Notes: generated by a model from the letters alone, not told the origin. Counted from the stretch's first letter, positions 1-13,700 are shown. The stretch is 64,000 bases of DNA from Rostratula benghalensis (GCA_013399305.1 VXAI01000015.1:5104845-5168844); one strand, 5' to 3'. A program made the numbers and translations.

Positions 1-979
1 ATGTGACAACATGGGAGGCACACCTGCCTATTATACAACAGAGTTTTGTTCAGGAAAGGGGCAACAGAAACTGTGCTGGAAGAGAAGAAATGCAAAGAGC
101 CAGCCTGGGTGCATCTTGGGTGGTGCAAAAAGCAGGATTTCCCCTGACCCTCTTAAACCTGCATCAGCTCATGCCAGAGCAGGATACAGGTAGAGAATCC
201 ATCCATAAGCTAGGCTAGGCCCACTCCAGCTGAAGCCATTTCAATAGAAGCTGAGAGGCAAACTTCCTGTTCTGACAGCATTGCTAACCACTGACAAGGT
301 GCCTTTTTTCAGGGGTTGAGGAGGGCATATAGCCAAAGGCATCCTACATTCCTTATGCTAAGTGCGAAGGTTGCCAAAATTAGTGCACATACACAGAGTG
401 CACAATAAGCCATTTCCCGCTTGATATGCCAAGAAGGCTGAGGAATCTGTGAATTATGCTGTGAGAAGGAAGCACATACCCAGCATCTTGTCCGTCAAAG
501 CAGAAAACACCTCCAAACTGCAGTGAGAAAGAACTAACATTGCAAGAACCAATGTTTAAAACCAGCAGCAGAACCTTGCAAATAAAATTCTGAGCTCGTG
601 TAGACAGCTCCTAACTTCCTGCCAAAAGTGAAAAAGCAGCGTACGCAAGAGTGTAATCAAGCTCTTCAAATCTACTGTGCAAGTGCCTCTGCAGTGGCTC
701 TTTCTGCAAGAAAGCTGAAGTTCTGAGTGCTGTCTTGAGGGAGACATTTCACACTGGTTCTGTAGGTACCGCAGGAAAATTGCTTCAGCCATAGCAGCAT
801 CACATGGCTCTTTATTCCATCTTGCAGAGGTAATAACCATTAGCTGAATAATTTAGGCTGAAACATTTTGCCCCATAAAATGTTTTTCCGTTGACAAACA
901 GTTATTCCTATCATCCACAGTAACCATTTTAAAAACCAGCAGGATGAAGCTGAGTTTTGCACTTAACACTTTCATCCAA

Positions 980-1014
<35 letters not shown>

Positions 1015-4000
1015 TAGAAGGCCCAATTTATTCATACTGTGTGTGGTGTTTTAGTGTGGTGATATTTGGAGCCAGGATTTGAGAAACAGTTTGATCCATT
1101 GGCAAGAAAAAGGAGAGGAGATGTGCTATTTACTTTTCAAGCAACTGGCCCACAGTTTTAGCAATGAGTGAAAGAAAGGGAGTTGATTTCTTACAAAAAA
1201 TCTGTTACATTTTTAGGTATTTTTTTCTGTGAATCTGGATGGGAAGCTCACACACATAGAAGAGAATTAGGACATGCGTCTCTTCTCACTCGTGCAGGTG
1301 GTCAGCTGGTCAGCAAGTTTCTTTGTGATAACAGTGTTATACTTTTAGAAAAAATAATGGAAGATCCAGGTTCGTTGTGTCTGAAGAGGGCTACATTTGC
1401 AGGATGTGAGACAAAAGAGGTTCAATGGTCATCACTCTGCTCAAGTAAAATCCCCTGCCCAAAGAGCAGGTGAGAGATGTAAGCAGTTATGTAAAGTATT
1501 ACGGAAAAATGATCAGGTTCTGCACTAATGTATGATGTGGGTAAATGCAGTTCTAATGGAAAACAACCCAAGACCTCCTGTAATAAAAAGTCTTGTTTTG
1601 TTCTATGCTTGACCCTACCTCATTGTGTTCACTTACTTAAACAGGCTTTCTTGAATTGCAGACCAGAGCATGTGGACTCTCTGCCCTTTATGTGGTGCTA
1701 CAGCCTGCTGTAATAATGGGGCTTGTCTTTGGTCACCCAGATAGGACGAGACATAATGATTAACAACATCTGTTGTTTCTTGGCTCTGCTTGTCTTTAAA
1801 CTGATGACTCTGTGTACCCACCCCACAGCTTTTGGCATGGGATCCACATCAGGTTATGACCTGAAACAAGACTTAGTATTATCCTGGGTGTAAATAAGAG
1901 CAGCATGTATTCCTGGGGCTCAATAGTAAATATTACACTACGTGGCTTTGTTTTTAGCTTAAGTGATACATTGCTGGAGATATATTTCCATTTTCTCTTG
2001 TAATTTTTTGTTTATATGTTTGCAATGTTTGCTTTAGTTGCAGAGATCTAATATAATTGCATCTTTATCTTCATGCGTATGATGAGCCTAGGGACGATTT
2101 GCTTTCTGGGTAATACCTATTCCTAGTGAGGTTGTGTCTTATGAAAGTAGATTTTTCAAAACTGTATTGCATTTGAAATATTGTTAAGCCATTGTTTAAA
2201 TATAGTGGTGACATTAAATACTGCAGCAAGCAATTTCTTCCTATTTTTGTATTTAAGCTGGGTTTTAAAAATGGAGCTGTAAATGCTGAACAGTGAATGT
2301 GAACACTGGTGTGTTATCTTCAGGGAGGGAGGGGAAACTGGGATGCTGAGGGGAACCATGGCTGCAGGGCTGGTAATGAAACTGCTACTGAAGAACAGGT
2401 CACAGTCTAGAGTTTTCCTGTGCAGCCCTCACCTGAAGGGTATGGAGGGAATCTGAGTCCAGGCCACCAGACCATTATTCCCACTAGTTGAAATGTCTAG
2501 AATCTCATTAATCAATGATTCTGATCTAAACTGTTGTGTGAATATAAGCCAAACTTAAGGTTCAGTGCTGCTCCAGACATACACAGAGTTCCACATCTAA
2601 CGTTTGTCATCAGAAGTATCAGACATTTCAGTAAAACTTCAAGTCAGCACAGAGTGCTCAAAATAAGAACAAGGTTTGGGACATGTTTCTGTGAATATGG
2701 ACTTACTGTTGCATTTGTAACTAAGTGAAAGGCTTAGTGAGCTAACCATGCTTCCCCTCATGCTTGGTGCTCCTTGAAGATGTTTAAATAGAATAATGTT
2801 GAGACCCACCAGTATATTAGAGACCAATGACAGAATATGCCCCATTGTTTTGTATCCAGGGGGTATAGCACCAAAGCTGTGTCAGGGGTTACCTATTTCA
2901 ACAGCAGCTATTCTAGGACCAACTTCTTTCTGTCTCTGTGCAACACCTGGTGGATGGGAGTGAAATTCTGCCCTAAGTCCACCAGCAGTGGGGCCCTGCA
3001 TTCTCGATGAGAACAAGACTGCCAGGCAAAGCACTGAGTTAGGGCGCCTTTAGTGAATCATTTCTTTTTATTCAAGCAAACACTGGAAAAGTGAAGTTTC
3101 CCATCTGTGATTTGAGTTTCTCTTGCTACTGGGAAAGTTTGTGATCTATTGAAGTTGTGCTACATGAACCCACTGGAATGTAGTCAGGAAGCTGAAGGAA
3201 TTCCAAGGCTCACAGTCTGCTGCAAGGGCTTTAATCTATCCTGGAGTCACTTGAAGCATTCTCTTTTTCCTCTTCATACACTTTTTTTTTCCTCTTTTTA
3301 ACCATGAACCAGCCTGTTGAACACACACACACAAATAGTAACTGAAATCACAGTGTCATGTTCTTTAGAAGTTTGATGGCAAAAAAGCAAAACTGAGATG
3401 TGAAGCCCCTTGTTGTCCATGTGCATACAATACCTTACATGTGGTCATGCTACTGCAGGGTAGCCAGCAACACGGCTATAGCGGCTATTTGCTCCCACTC
3501 CTAATGATTTGATATTCCAGGATCAAGGCAACAGTTTCACTTTATGCAGCTTCATGCAGCCCATGGGGTTGAGGGGGTAAAATAATCAAAACAGAGATTT
3601 TTCTGAGTATATGGGTTGGATGTGACCCTGTGACATTTTGTTGTAGAGCAGGCTACTTTAATGAGTGCATGTGCCAGTGTTCATCTTAAATCAAATCTTA
3701 TTCCCTTGTGTATCCCTGCTGCCTCTCCAAGGCTGCAATCTCTTTCAAAGGTTATTGGTTTAGAAACACTTTAGGGGGTACATCCCTGTACTAAACCTGT
3801 AACTGCCTGCATTATTTTGGTGGCAATAGACAGAGAGAGAACAGCTCTCTTTGATATTTTTTTGCTTTATCTACTGCATTGCAAGTATTTTTCCATCCAA
3901 TTAATCCCACTAGGTTTCTAACTGAAGTGGTGGTTTGCATAAATATTAATCAGTCAGTAAGAAACACAAAGGGTCAGGGGTGCACCAAATGAATCTTTGC

Positions 4001-6699
4001 TGAGCTCTCATATTGTAGAAGATGTTCATATTGTTTTTCCCTAGTATGGTTTTGTTGAATTTCATTGGTGATAGCAATATAGGTAAATAAATTATGTAAA
4101 CATGTTACTTGTTCTAATTCTCCCTTAATGCCATTCAATGGGGAAATAAGTGGCTAAATATATTCTATGTTCTCAGTCCCTCTCTGTCTTAATGAGTGGA
4201 GAAATATTTCTTCACTGTCCATAGTGTAATAAGTTGTGAGGATAAATAAATTAAAGTCTTGGAGGCCTTTATATGAATAGGGGTTATATAATGTCCCACA
4301 GACAATTGCAAAGTGATGTTTTTGGTACTCACCTTGACTACGTAACTCATTTCTTGCTGACACATTTTCCAACTGCAAACCGTGACAGTTTCAGATGTTT
4401 TGCTTTACAGGATTGCTTTGGTTTCAGTGCTCATGAGCTTGATCTGATAATTTGATTTGATCCCTTTAACTTTGGTAATTGAGCTCTTTAGCAAATTTAA
4501 GAAAATTAAGGAACTAGTCTAGAAAGGTGAATTGGAAAAGAAGGAAAGCTAGTGGCCAGGTTAAGTTTTCTTTCTTTCTTACCAGCATTTAATTATGGAA
4601 AAATCTTTTCCTGCACGAGATTGGCAGTGCTCTGGAATTGTATCTCTCCCTGCTGTCCTCAGGCATCCAGGCTGTGACCAGAAACAAGCCAATTGGTTTG
4701 GTCTGTAAATGTAGTTAGAGCTGCATAATAACTGTTTGGGTTCTGCAGGGCTTGAGGCAATTGAGTATGCAAAGCAAACCTCAGCAGAATGAAGGTATTT
4801 GGAAGCTCAGATTGTTTCATCATAAAACTAGAAAATCCTCCGTCTTCCTGAGAGCTACGGAAAAAATGCGTTGTTTGTTTTTTTAAAAAAAACCCCAAAC
4901 CAAACATTCAAAGCTCCGTATTTTATTCTGCTCTTGGTACTAGACTGGAATTAGTGTTTCTTGATGACACATTTCTATATATTAGTGGGAAGGCAGAATG
5001 TGACCATGACAAGCAAGACACAATTTTATCAGACAGAGGAAGGGACAAAGTTGGTTGCTGTAAAGCCAGTGAAGCTGGCTTTTCTATCAGTTGTTTTCAG
5101 CAAGTCAGACAAGGTGGATAAATGTGGCAAAATATCAAAGCTTAATGTTAATACTTAAATGTTGAATATTGCTTTTCCATCCATCCTTGTACTCCAGTAC
5201 TGCAGAAAGTAAATTCCCATTGATGGATCCAAGATGCAGCCCAGTGCTGTATTCATTAGGCTCTCCTGTTGCCATTATTAAACTCGGTAAAGTTAAAATG
5301 AACTTGCCAGAGGAAAATGGTTCCCATGCATCCATTTTTACATCTTACACTGTGGTGACATCAGACAGCCTTAGGGGCACCCAGGGAGCACATATAGAAT
5401 TGGAAAGAGGATGGGGAAAGAAGATTCAATTTTTCTTTGCTGAAACGTAAGGAGTTCTGGGGAAACATAGACAGTTCAGAGATATTTGCCTTCCTTCAGG
5501 CACGCCATAAGCTGTTGTATAAGCTTCAAAACAAACCTCACCAAAATAACAACACTCTGTTTGCTGCTGCAGTGTGGAACTGGGCTCTTCCTGGGGGAGT
5601 ATTCTTTAACGTCCTTGCAATGCAAGGCTAGAGAGAAGACTCAAACGATTGTGTGATGACAGCCATTCCAAATCCTCAAATGTGGGAATTCTCTGTTGTT
5701 TGTCACCGTGCAATAGTCACCTTTCAGGACATTAGAATGGAAATTGTGTTAACAGCCAAAGAAATAAAGCCATGATATGTTGGAGCTTATCAGCTACTAA
5801 TCTGATATCTCCACACGTATATGTTCTGTGTCTCCTTATATTAAATCATTCTGTGCAAGTATTTAGCTATTAAATAAAACAGTTTGTGACCATAATCAGT
5901 AGAGCAGTATCAGTTTTCCCTGCCTCCTTTGTCACAGCTTCAAGGTGGGATCATGCCACTTCAGAGACTAGATCTAAGTATTCTACTAAGTAATTTTGGT
6001 GTGTTTTGAGGTTCTCTGTTAAACTCTACTACATATGGTACCAGGCATATTGAGTTAAACTCAGGTCAGAGCTGTCAGTGAGCTATTTTACTTAGCAGTT
6101 CTTACATCCACAGTCCCTGTGGATGTACTTAGGAAAGTTTACAAACTTACTTCTATTTATTTAATAAGGTCAGAGTAGAAAGCTAAGCTCCAAGGGAAGC
6201 AGTGGTTCTTATGGTAAGGAAAAACCAAAACAACAACAGAAAAAATAAAAAGTTGCATAGGGCCAGGGTGGGCTAGGGGGATCTCTGGATGTGCAGGTTG
6301 ACATTCCTAGTGGGAGATGTCTTGAAAGTCCTTTCCCTGTGCCACAAAACTCTGAAGTTTTGAAAAGCCTCACTGTTTTGTCTTCACAGAAACATCATGG
6401 GGGAGAAAGAATCGCAGGAGCTTGGTCATTAGGTCACTCTTTAGGAGACCGAAGATTCAAGGTTTATAATCCCTGAAGACCAAATTTGAACCTGGGTCTA
6501 TGCTACCTGGCATGTATCTTTTTCACATGCCTAGGGAAGAATAGAGCTCATGAAAACATTTTACAGCTTTGACAAATGTTCACTTACAGATGAAATGTAT
6601 TTTTTGCCAAAAAAAAAATCATAAGCCGTTTTTTCCCTTGGCTCCGCCAGTTCCTTTATTTTTCTCTGCTTTCATCCCCAAACCTCCTACCCTTTTTCT
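1..6699. other. Intergenic or intronic stretch, no gene seen
   Basis: AT-rich, CpG-poor sequence with only short open frames (101 codons at most). None combines an ATG in good context, splice signals and protein-like composition. The notable content is the long T tract at 983-1013 and a short CA run near 3321-3333. A run of A followed by CCCC near 4885 is low-complexity. No other repeat family was recognised by eye; very old copies could be missed. Confidence 0.7.
983..1032 (-). repeat. 31-base poly-T with AATAAA signal on the minus strand
   Basis: There are 31 consecutive T at 983-1013. Read on the minus strand this is a 31-base A tail, and AATAAA (TTTATT at 1027-1032 on the plus strand) lies 13 bp before the tail. 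A polyadenylation hexamer at the normal distance from an encoded A tail is what a reverse-transcribed mRNA end looks like. The sequence upstream on the minus strand (about 1033-1170) has no recognisable coding content and no target-site duplication was found. A chance expansion of a T tract near a common hexamer is equally possible. Confidence 0.4.
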
Positions 6700-6832
6700 G
6701 TCTTGTCTGTTTTGATTCAGTCCATGCCCTGAATGACTTGTGTCTTGCTATGTGCTTGTACAGTGTCTATCACAACGGGTTTCAATCTGTTAGCACCTAG
6801 AGGCATTAACATAATGCAGGTAATAAGGTCTA
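6700..6832 (+). repeat. Old L2-type 3' tail (L2 LINE, or SINE with L2 tail)
   Basis: The run contains, in order, degenerate versions of blocks found at the 3' ends of ancient amniote L2 elements and their dependent SINEs: a TGTCTGTTnGATT-like block, a CCCTGAATGACTTGTGTCTT-like block, TTGTACAGTGTCTATCACAA near 6757-6776, a CACCTAGAGGC block near 6794-6804, and an AT-rich end with AATGCAGGTAATAA. The match is from remembered family consensus and is clearly diverged. Which L2-related subfamily it is cannot be said. Confidence 0.5.
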
Positions 6833-9528
6833 AATTTAACTTGCTCATAACTACTTTTACCCACTCTAATATGCATCATGCTCTTCAACTGACAGACTCA
6901 AATCGCATATAATAAGTGCCTGGCTACAGTACACTGATGAACAAGCTGATAGAAAGCATTTACCTCAATAAAAAGAATATTTTTCCCTTCCAAACCCCTC
7001 AGCTTCATTTTTTCCCATCGCTTTCAGAAGCTTCATGTCAAGACAGATTTTTCTCCCATTGTGATGCCATTAAATCTCATGGCTGGCATAAAATATCCTT
7101 TATGAGTTATTAAAGAATGTTACAGTAGCTGAATTGGGCAATCATTAAATAAATATTACTAAATAGTTTATAAAGAGAAAATTTAAGTGCTTTCCATTTT
7201 TACTTATTCTCCCTACAAAGGATGATTTTATAGTTTTTCTTCATTTATCTATTTTTATGATCTGGAATGAACTCTACAAACTTCATGGTTCATCTAAATA
7301 CCTGTATGAGGTTTAATTGATATAGAAAGAAATAACTAACCAGCATGTTCCTGAATTTCTGTGTTTTGTTTCATGAGTCTCCCAAACTCAAAACTCCAGA
7401 AAATTGAGTTCAAGTCCTTTGGTCTATAATTCTTTGCTTTTACAAGTCTTAATCATAAAGGTTATCAGAAATAATCAAATTATGTACAGGGAATTGGAAA
7501 GAAGTAATTCAATTCAATAGGTACAAAAAGATTGAACCATAGAGAAGAGTTTTCAAGGGTTCATTTGGAGACTGTACGCTGGCTTTGGTTCTTGGCAAAA
7601 ATTTGTCCCCTTGCTTAGCTTAACATCCGCTCTGCAGTCTGCGGTGACTCCAAGGAGGTCCTTCCATGAACAGGAGAATAAATAGAGGAAAAACACGTGC
7701 CAAAAATCCAGAAAGTTTGTGATGTTAACTACTTTAACTTAAGCTTCAGCCAGCTGAAAATACTGCCTAAGTCCATCTTCCAGCTTCCTTCAAGAGCCAA
7801 CGGCAGGTCTCTGAAACTCAGGGATTATTCACCTTTTGGAATTACCTTTTCGTCTCTCTTGACTATGGAGGTGGCTTATATTGATTTAAACTGGATCCTG
7901 GCCTGAACAACCAGCTTAGGAGGATGTTCAATCACATATCCAGAGAAATCTGCACTGGAGAGTTCTGCTTTACAGTTGTTTATGCTGTGTGGGACTGTAC
8001 TGGAAAAGAGCAATGCTTACTTCAGTACCCCTCTTCCCGAGCACAGTTTACACTTTCTAATTTGCAGTTACCTGTTCTGGGTAGTGCAAGTCTTGCTTTG
8101 CTTTGGCATAATGTTTTGCAGTTCAGAAGCTGCCTGCTGCACTGGATTGAGACTCAAAGAACTTCTTACAGTCATGTTGTATCTTCTCAAAGATTAAGGC
8201 AAAGCACAAGAACGTGTACAGCCAGTTCGGTTTCAAGCTGTTGGGAGTAGCTGAGTGACTAGCACTGAACTGAACATTTATTCAGCAACATGGATACTGC
8301 TGTGTACTGATGAAGGAACAGCTAATTCACATCAAAATGAAATTCTCATATCAGGCAGCCAGTCTCTGTGTCATTTTGTCGGTCACAAATGGGTTAATCC
8401 ACTGCTGCTAACATCTCAAACCATAGGTAGTCTCAGCAAAATGCACAGATCAATGTCACACAGGCTGGTAACAACAATTATGCCATCTTAGTGTTTCCCA
8501 GGTAGAGATCACAGCTGCTTTGGCAGAACCAGGGCATTAAAGACCTAAATAGTACTGTAGATGCCCAAGGACCTGCAGAAAGTTGGTCCTTCCTGTGATT
8601 TCTCCATGTTGTGATTTTTTTTCAAATTTTTTTTTTCTAGGAACTCATGCTTATTTCTTTAATTGCTCCTCTTCTTTCTGAAGATCTCGCAGCTGTGTGG
8701 TCCATTTGCAGCTGCCATCTTCTTTGCTAGCCCCATTTCTACTTCGATTAAACCAAACTATGGGGCTACAAGGTCTTGACCTTTTTAAAAATTCCAACAT
8801 ATAATTGGGTCCCAACACTTGGTATGCAACTTCTCTTGTCCATCCGTAACATAACTGAATCTCTCCTGGCTCTTTTCTATTCAGTTGTTTTCTGTTTCAA
8901 TAGGTTCAAAAATAGCTCCTGCATATTTAATTACGCTTCACTTCACTGTTCCTTCTAGTCCATTCAGTCTCCAGTACAGCACTTTGTCTGCTGACAGACT
9001 TTCCATTTAGGCTGGCTGATGTTCAACCTATTATACCTCCAGCCCATATTGACTGAAAGAGGTTGTTATCTTATGAGACCGGGAGCCTATGTGGCAAATT
9101 ATAGTTAACCAAAAATTAGGTCAACAGTATCACAGAAGCACCTTACAGTGCATGATAAAGTTGATCATTAAGAGCCATGAAAGCAGCTTGTAACAGTGGA
9201 CAGAGAAGTAATCAGAAGAATATTTCCCCTTTCTCTTTTAATAACCTATCATTTATCCTTATTCTGTTTTGATCCCTTTAGGGCACATAGCCTGAGCAGG
9301 GAAATTAAAATTAAAAAAAGAGAGGGAGATAAAAAAGCAATAATAAATTAGTGTATGTATTTAAATATTTGCAGTAGAAATGAAGTAATGTGAAATCTTT
9401 CACTAAGTCCATGACAAAATGGAAGAAATGCAGGCCTATAGATTTCAAAGTAATTATTAAGTTCAGTTCCAGAGGGATGGTGGTACTTAAATCTGCTAGA
9501 TTTCCTTTCTAGGAACTATCTCTCTGAA
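6833..9528. other. No gene seen
   Basis: AT-rich non-coding sequence. Open frames of up to 108 codons (7924-8250) overlap in different frames, lack splice-site support and have unremarkable composition, so I treat them as chance. No repeat recognised. Confidence 0.65.
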
Positions 9529-9594
9529 GGGACCTGATCCAGAAGCCAACTAAAGTCAATGACAGTTTTCCCACTCACTCCAATAGACTTTGAG
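9529..9594. repeat. Palindromic MITE-like old repeat, copy 1
   Basis: The segment begins GGGACCTGATCCAGAAGCC, continues with AAAGTCAATGACAGTTTTCC and ends with CAATAGACTTTGAG. This is the layout of a short palindromic repeat common in turtles, crocodilians and birds. In that repeat an arm like GGGCCTGATCCAAAGCCCAT and a block like GAAGTCAATGG are mirrored around a central TCTTTCC. The second arm is decayed here. It probably derives from an ancient non-autonomous DNA transposon. The family name is not certain from sequence alone. Confidence 0.55.
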
Positions 9595-10445
9595 TGAAAC
9601 ACCAAAAAGCAGCTGGAGCTTTGCATGTGTCAAAGCTTATCACCACAGTAATTTGACTTCTTGTTGTTGCACCAGTGTCTGCTATCAACATTACATTCAT
9701 GATCCAACTGAAGTAAATGATATGCAAACACCAAACAGGACAGACCCTGTTTTGAAAAACATCATGTCCAGAATAAGGTCTTACCTTTGTTCTATAAATA
9801 ATCACACATTTATGAATTTATTTCACTCAGCACATTGGGATGCGTGTCAAGGGAATACTGACAAACACGTGAAGGTGCTGGAGGTGAAATGAACCCTGAT
9901 TTAGCTACTTGATTATCTTCTGCAAGGCAAATGCATTCATATTTCATGGACTCACAGAGCTTACCAGTAACATATAGTATAATACAGTGTGAAAACAGCA
10001 CCTCCTCTGAGCCCAAGATATTTGACCTACCTTACATTAGCTCCTCATCTCAAATGAATGTAGTTCATCTTTTCTTGCAACATAAATATGGATGGCATTT
10101 TAAACTGCTGGAGGTGTTTTTTTCTTCTGAGATGCACTGTTAATTTGTTGCATTAGTAGGACAGATGAGTGATAGCACCTCTTCTGATGCTATAGGATAA
10201 AGTACAAAGCCAGTGTGAAGGGAAGGAGGGAGCTGAAATACAATCAGAGATACTGGTTGAAGGACTTGATTTTCTCGGGGAAGAGGAATGTTGTGGCAGC
10301 CTCCAGGCACTGAAGTACATGGTAGTTGGTAAAGTAAAAAGATACGGTAGTAGCTGACTAACCTGTACAAAAAAAAAAAAAAGAGGAGTTTTCTCTCACA
10401 TGCTAATATATTGGTTAAGGGCAGAAGATGCTTTATGGACTTATT
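9595..10445. other. No gene seen
   Basis: Non-coding sequence between the palindromic repeat and the CR1 copy. It contains an A run of about 14 near 10370-10383. Two overlapping opposite-strand frames of 70-76 codons are compatible with chance. Confidence 0.6.
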
Positions 10446-10772
10446 ATAGAATCATAGAATCATAGATTGGTCCAGGCCGGAAGGGACCTCTAGGGTCATC
10501 TAATCTGGCTTCCCCACAGTCAGCGGGGACACCCCCAGCCAGACCAGGTTGCCGAGGGCCTCATCGAGCCTCACCATGAATATCTCCAGGGAAGGGGCCT
10601 CAACCACCTCTCTGGGCAACCAGTTCCAATGTTCAACCACCCTCAGAGTAAAGAACCTATTCCTAATATCTGGTATAAATCTGCTCTTCTCCAGCTTGAA
10701 GCCATTGCTCCTTGTCCTCTCACTGCAGGCCTGTGTAAACGGCTTGACCTGAAGTCTGCTGAATCCAGTCAA
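10446..10772 (-). mobile_element. CR1 LINE, 5'-truncated 3' end
   Basis: This is a 3' fragment of a chicken-repeat-1 non-LTR retrotransposon in minus orientation. The left edge has the diagnostic 8-bp terminal repeat: ATAGAATC at 10446-10453 and 10454-10461, then a decayed ATAGATTG. GGAAGGGACCTC (10479-10490) and GGTCATCTAATCTGG follow, a hallmark of avian CR1 tails. On the minus strand a frame is open for 90 codons (10772 to 10500). It reads like the carboxy end of the CR1 reverse-transcriptase protein ORF2, with the block RFFTLRVVEHWNWLPREVVE and then PSLEIFMVRLDEALGNLV. Severe 5' truncation is normal for CR1, and CR1 usually makes no target duplication. The right boundary is uncertain by about 20 bp. 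The subfamily was not determined. Confidence 0.95.
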
Positions 10773-13700
10773 CAGATGCTTATTGACGTCAGAGGATGCT
10801 GAAGCAAGTTTGAAGTGTTTTTCTTATGTTAACTTCAGTTCTTAATATCTTGTCTTCCACGTGAGCATCCTCTACTGACACTGGTGGTAAGTATGTGCTG
10901 AGACAAAGAACGTAGTATGCTGGCCATGCCCCCCAGGCCTGACAGAAATGTCAATTAGACTTGTAATATGACAACAAAAGAGGAGTGCTAAAGAGACATC
11001 ACATTTTTTGGAAAAATGTGAGAAAATTAATGACAGAAGAGACTTCATTTTTAGCAAAAAGTATGGAATTTGAAGTGCAAAACTGAAAGAAATCACTGCA
11101 ATCATATCAGTCTTCTCAAGCTGTCAAATTCTGCAAAACATAGTGTGGCACACACGCACACAAAAAAGACCAAAAAAAAATCTGCTTTTTTTGTTGCCTA
11201 GAAAAGCCTGTGGAAGATCTCTATCCTAAAAGATAATAATTAATTATGCATCTTAATTAATTGATGATCTTAAGGAATATTACCCAGAGCACCCATGTGG
11301 CTAAAATTGTTGAAGGAAGCCTGTGACGTACATTTTACGTATCTTTGACCTTCCAGAGGTTAGGCCATATTCTAAATAAGGGGCTCTCATAGAGGCTTCA
11401 GATAAACCCTAAAGAGAAAAATATCCCCTTTCAGAGAGCTGTTCACGCTGCCTGTCTTAGACTGGGCCATGAGACTGACTTCTCTGGAACTGTTACTCTA
11501 CAATGTTCCTGGGTGTCCTCTCAGACCTGGGCTTCTGTGTACCCTGGAAGGCAATCTCTAGTCTGCCTGGGGCACTGGCTGGGCAGTTCTCAACCACACT
11601 ACACTGACAGGGCTCCAGTGGCTCCCCCATGTCACCAGTAATAGCGGAGCCTGTCCTAAGGCCTGTCACTTCTGCAGGAGAAAACTCTGCAGTAATAGTT
11701 TTGCCATTTCTTGTAAAGTGCGGATGCACCTGTCCTTTTCCCAGCTGGATCCTTATTTTACCCTCAGAGGCTCACTGTTGTTCTATACTGTGTTCACCTG
11801 CACACAGCTTCATACATCTCATAAGCCAAGGCCTAGACCACGGCCAACATAGGCCATGACAATCATTACCCTTGTCACTTGTATTTCCCTTGGCACATTG
11901 GGAAACAGCATTAGTTCACCTGTTGGGGGGCACTGATGAACACAGACAAGTGCAAGAGACAAAGAGAGGATGTGAGTGTAAGAATGGAGGAAAAGTGAGC
12001 TGGCTTGGGAGAGGGAGTGTCATTTAAAGGGAGAAGGATTAGGAGGCATACTCCAGCAACCAAAGTGTTTAATGTAATGAGGACCTTCAGTTGAATTTTT
12101 AAGACTTTGTTAGGCGTGACCCCATTTTTCTCTGTTTAATGGTGTCTCCAAAACTTGAAGCTAATATCTGTTTTCGTTTCTGACACATATTTCACTGCTA
12201 TTGCAGGAGATTTTGCTTGTTCTCTGACTGGCGATGTAATTTTGATGTGTTTTGAAGAGAAGGAAGAGACGAGTGTCTTTAGTGAAATGGTGTACTCTGG
12301 TACACTGCAGATATGAAGACCATCATGCTGACAGTAGAAGCAGTACACTGGGAACCACAGGAGAGCATACTGTAACTTCTGCCCTCTGCCTCAGGGACAG
12401 GCTGTCCTACACTAAGCTTTGGACTCAGTGAGGTAAGAGTCATTTTTGGTTCAAAAGACAATCACTGCAGTGTCTCCAAAACATGATCTAATGTCAGAAA
12501 TGGCTGAGTTAATTCTGTGCTGTAAAAATGCTGTTTGGAAACTGCTGTGTTTAAATAATTGGCATCTTTTGATATATTGGATATATTTTACCAACCCAGC
12601 ACACGTTTTTATACTTAAAACAAAACTGAGAACAAAGACTGCCTGTGTGAAACCTAACCGCTTTAAACACCGCTGCAGGTGCCTGCACAATGTGCACTTC
12701 TGAAAGGAAAGCACTAAAGTTGGAGAAATAAAATGGCCATTGAACTATTGTGTGCAATGAAAATTTCCCAGCTAAACATATATTCTTATTGCATTTCATA
12801 GTACAGCATATATGTCCCTGGAGTGAAAGTCACAGTTGGTTACAAGAACATTGTAATGAACTGCCTAAGATGTGCTGTATGCACAGCCCTCTACGGGCAA
12901 AAGTTTGGAGCTCTTAAGTGTGTATCTGATAGAAATGGGCAGAATCTCATTTTTCTGTGATTCAAAAGCATTTGCATTGTCAAAAAATGTAGACGCTTTT
13001 CATAAGGAAGAGCTGAAGACCTTTACATCTCCTTAGAGTTCAAAAGTTTCTTGTGTGCTTCAGCCTGGTGGAAAGTAAGACATGAATCCTTATGAACCAT
13101 GCTGCTTTTTCTTTGGCTCCCTTTCCCAACTCCTTCCTTGGCAAAAGTTGGTCAGACTAATAAACATTTCCCTATGGAAAAGAATTTAATGAAAAAATCT
13201 CAGCTAACCTACAATATATAGCATACTGTATGCATGGAATGGGCAGGCGTTTTTCCATTGGACAAAATATTTGGTGACTCTGAAAGCACACACAAGTGGA
13301 TTTTCTTACCACTGCACCGTGCCAAGGGCGTACAATGCCACTTACTGCATCTGATCTGAGGGAGGTAACACAAGATATGCTGACTTTTTGGGTTTCTATT
13401 CCCTGACCATATCATTAGTGCCAATTGTAGAAATAGCTCTGAATGGAAGGGAAGAAAACAGCAGAAGCATGATTTAAAACTTCATTGTGCTGTAACTCAA
13501 ACGTTTGTCCTACCATACATTGTTACTGGAATACTTAGATAATGTGAAGGGAAAGAAAGCACAATTGTAATAGAATTTCTTTATTTAAGTGCCAAGTGCC
13601 CTTGAGGGTAAAACCAGGGCTCTGGGATACTGGAAACAGAGCTATCTCTGAAATCCAAGAAGAAAAATATTCTCAGTGGAACCAAAGTGGGCATTTAATC

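Noticed and set aside
853..1035. Minus-strand frame with a poly-lysine run
   Set aside because: The lysines are the translated poly-T tract at 983-1013.
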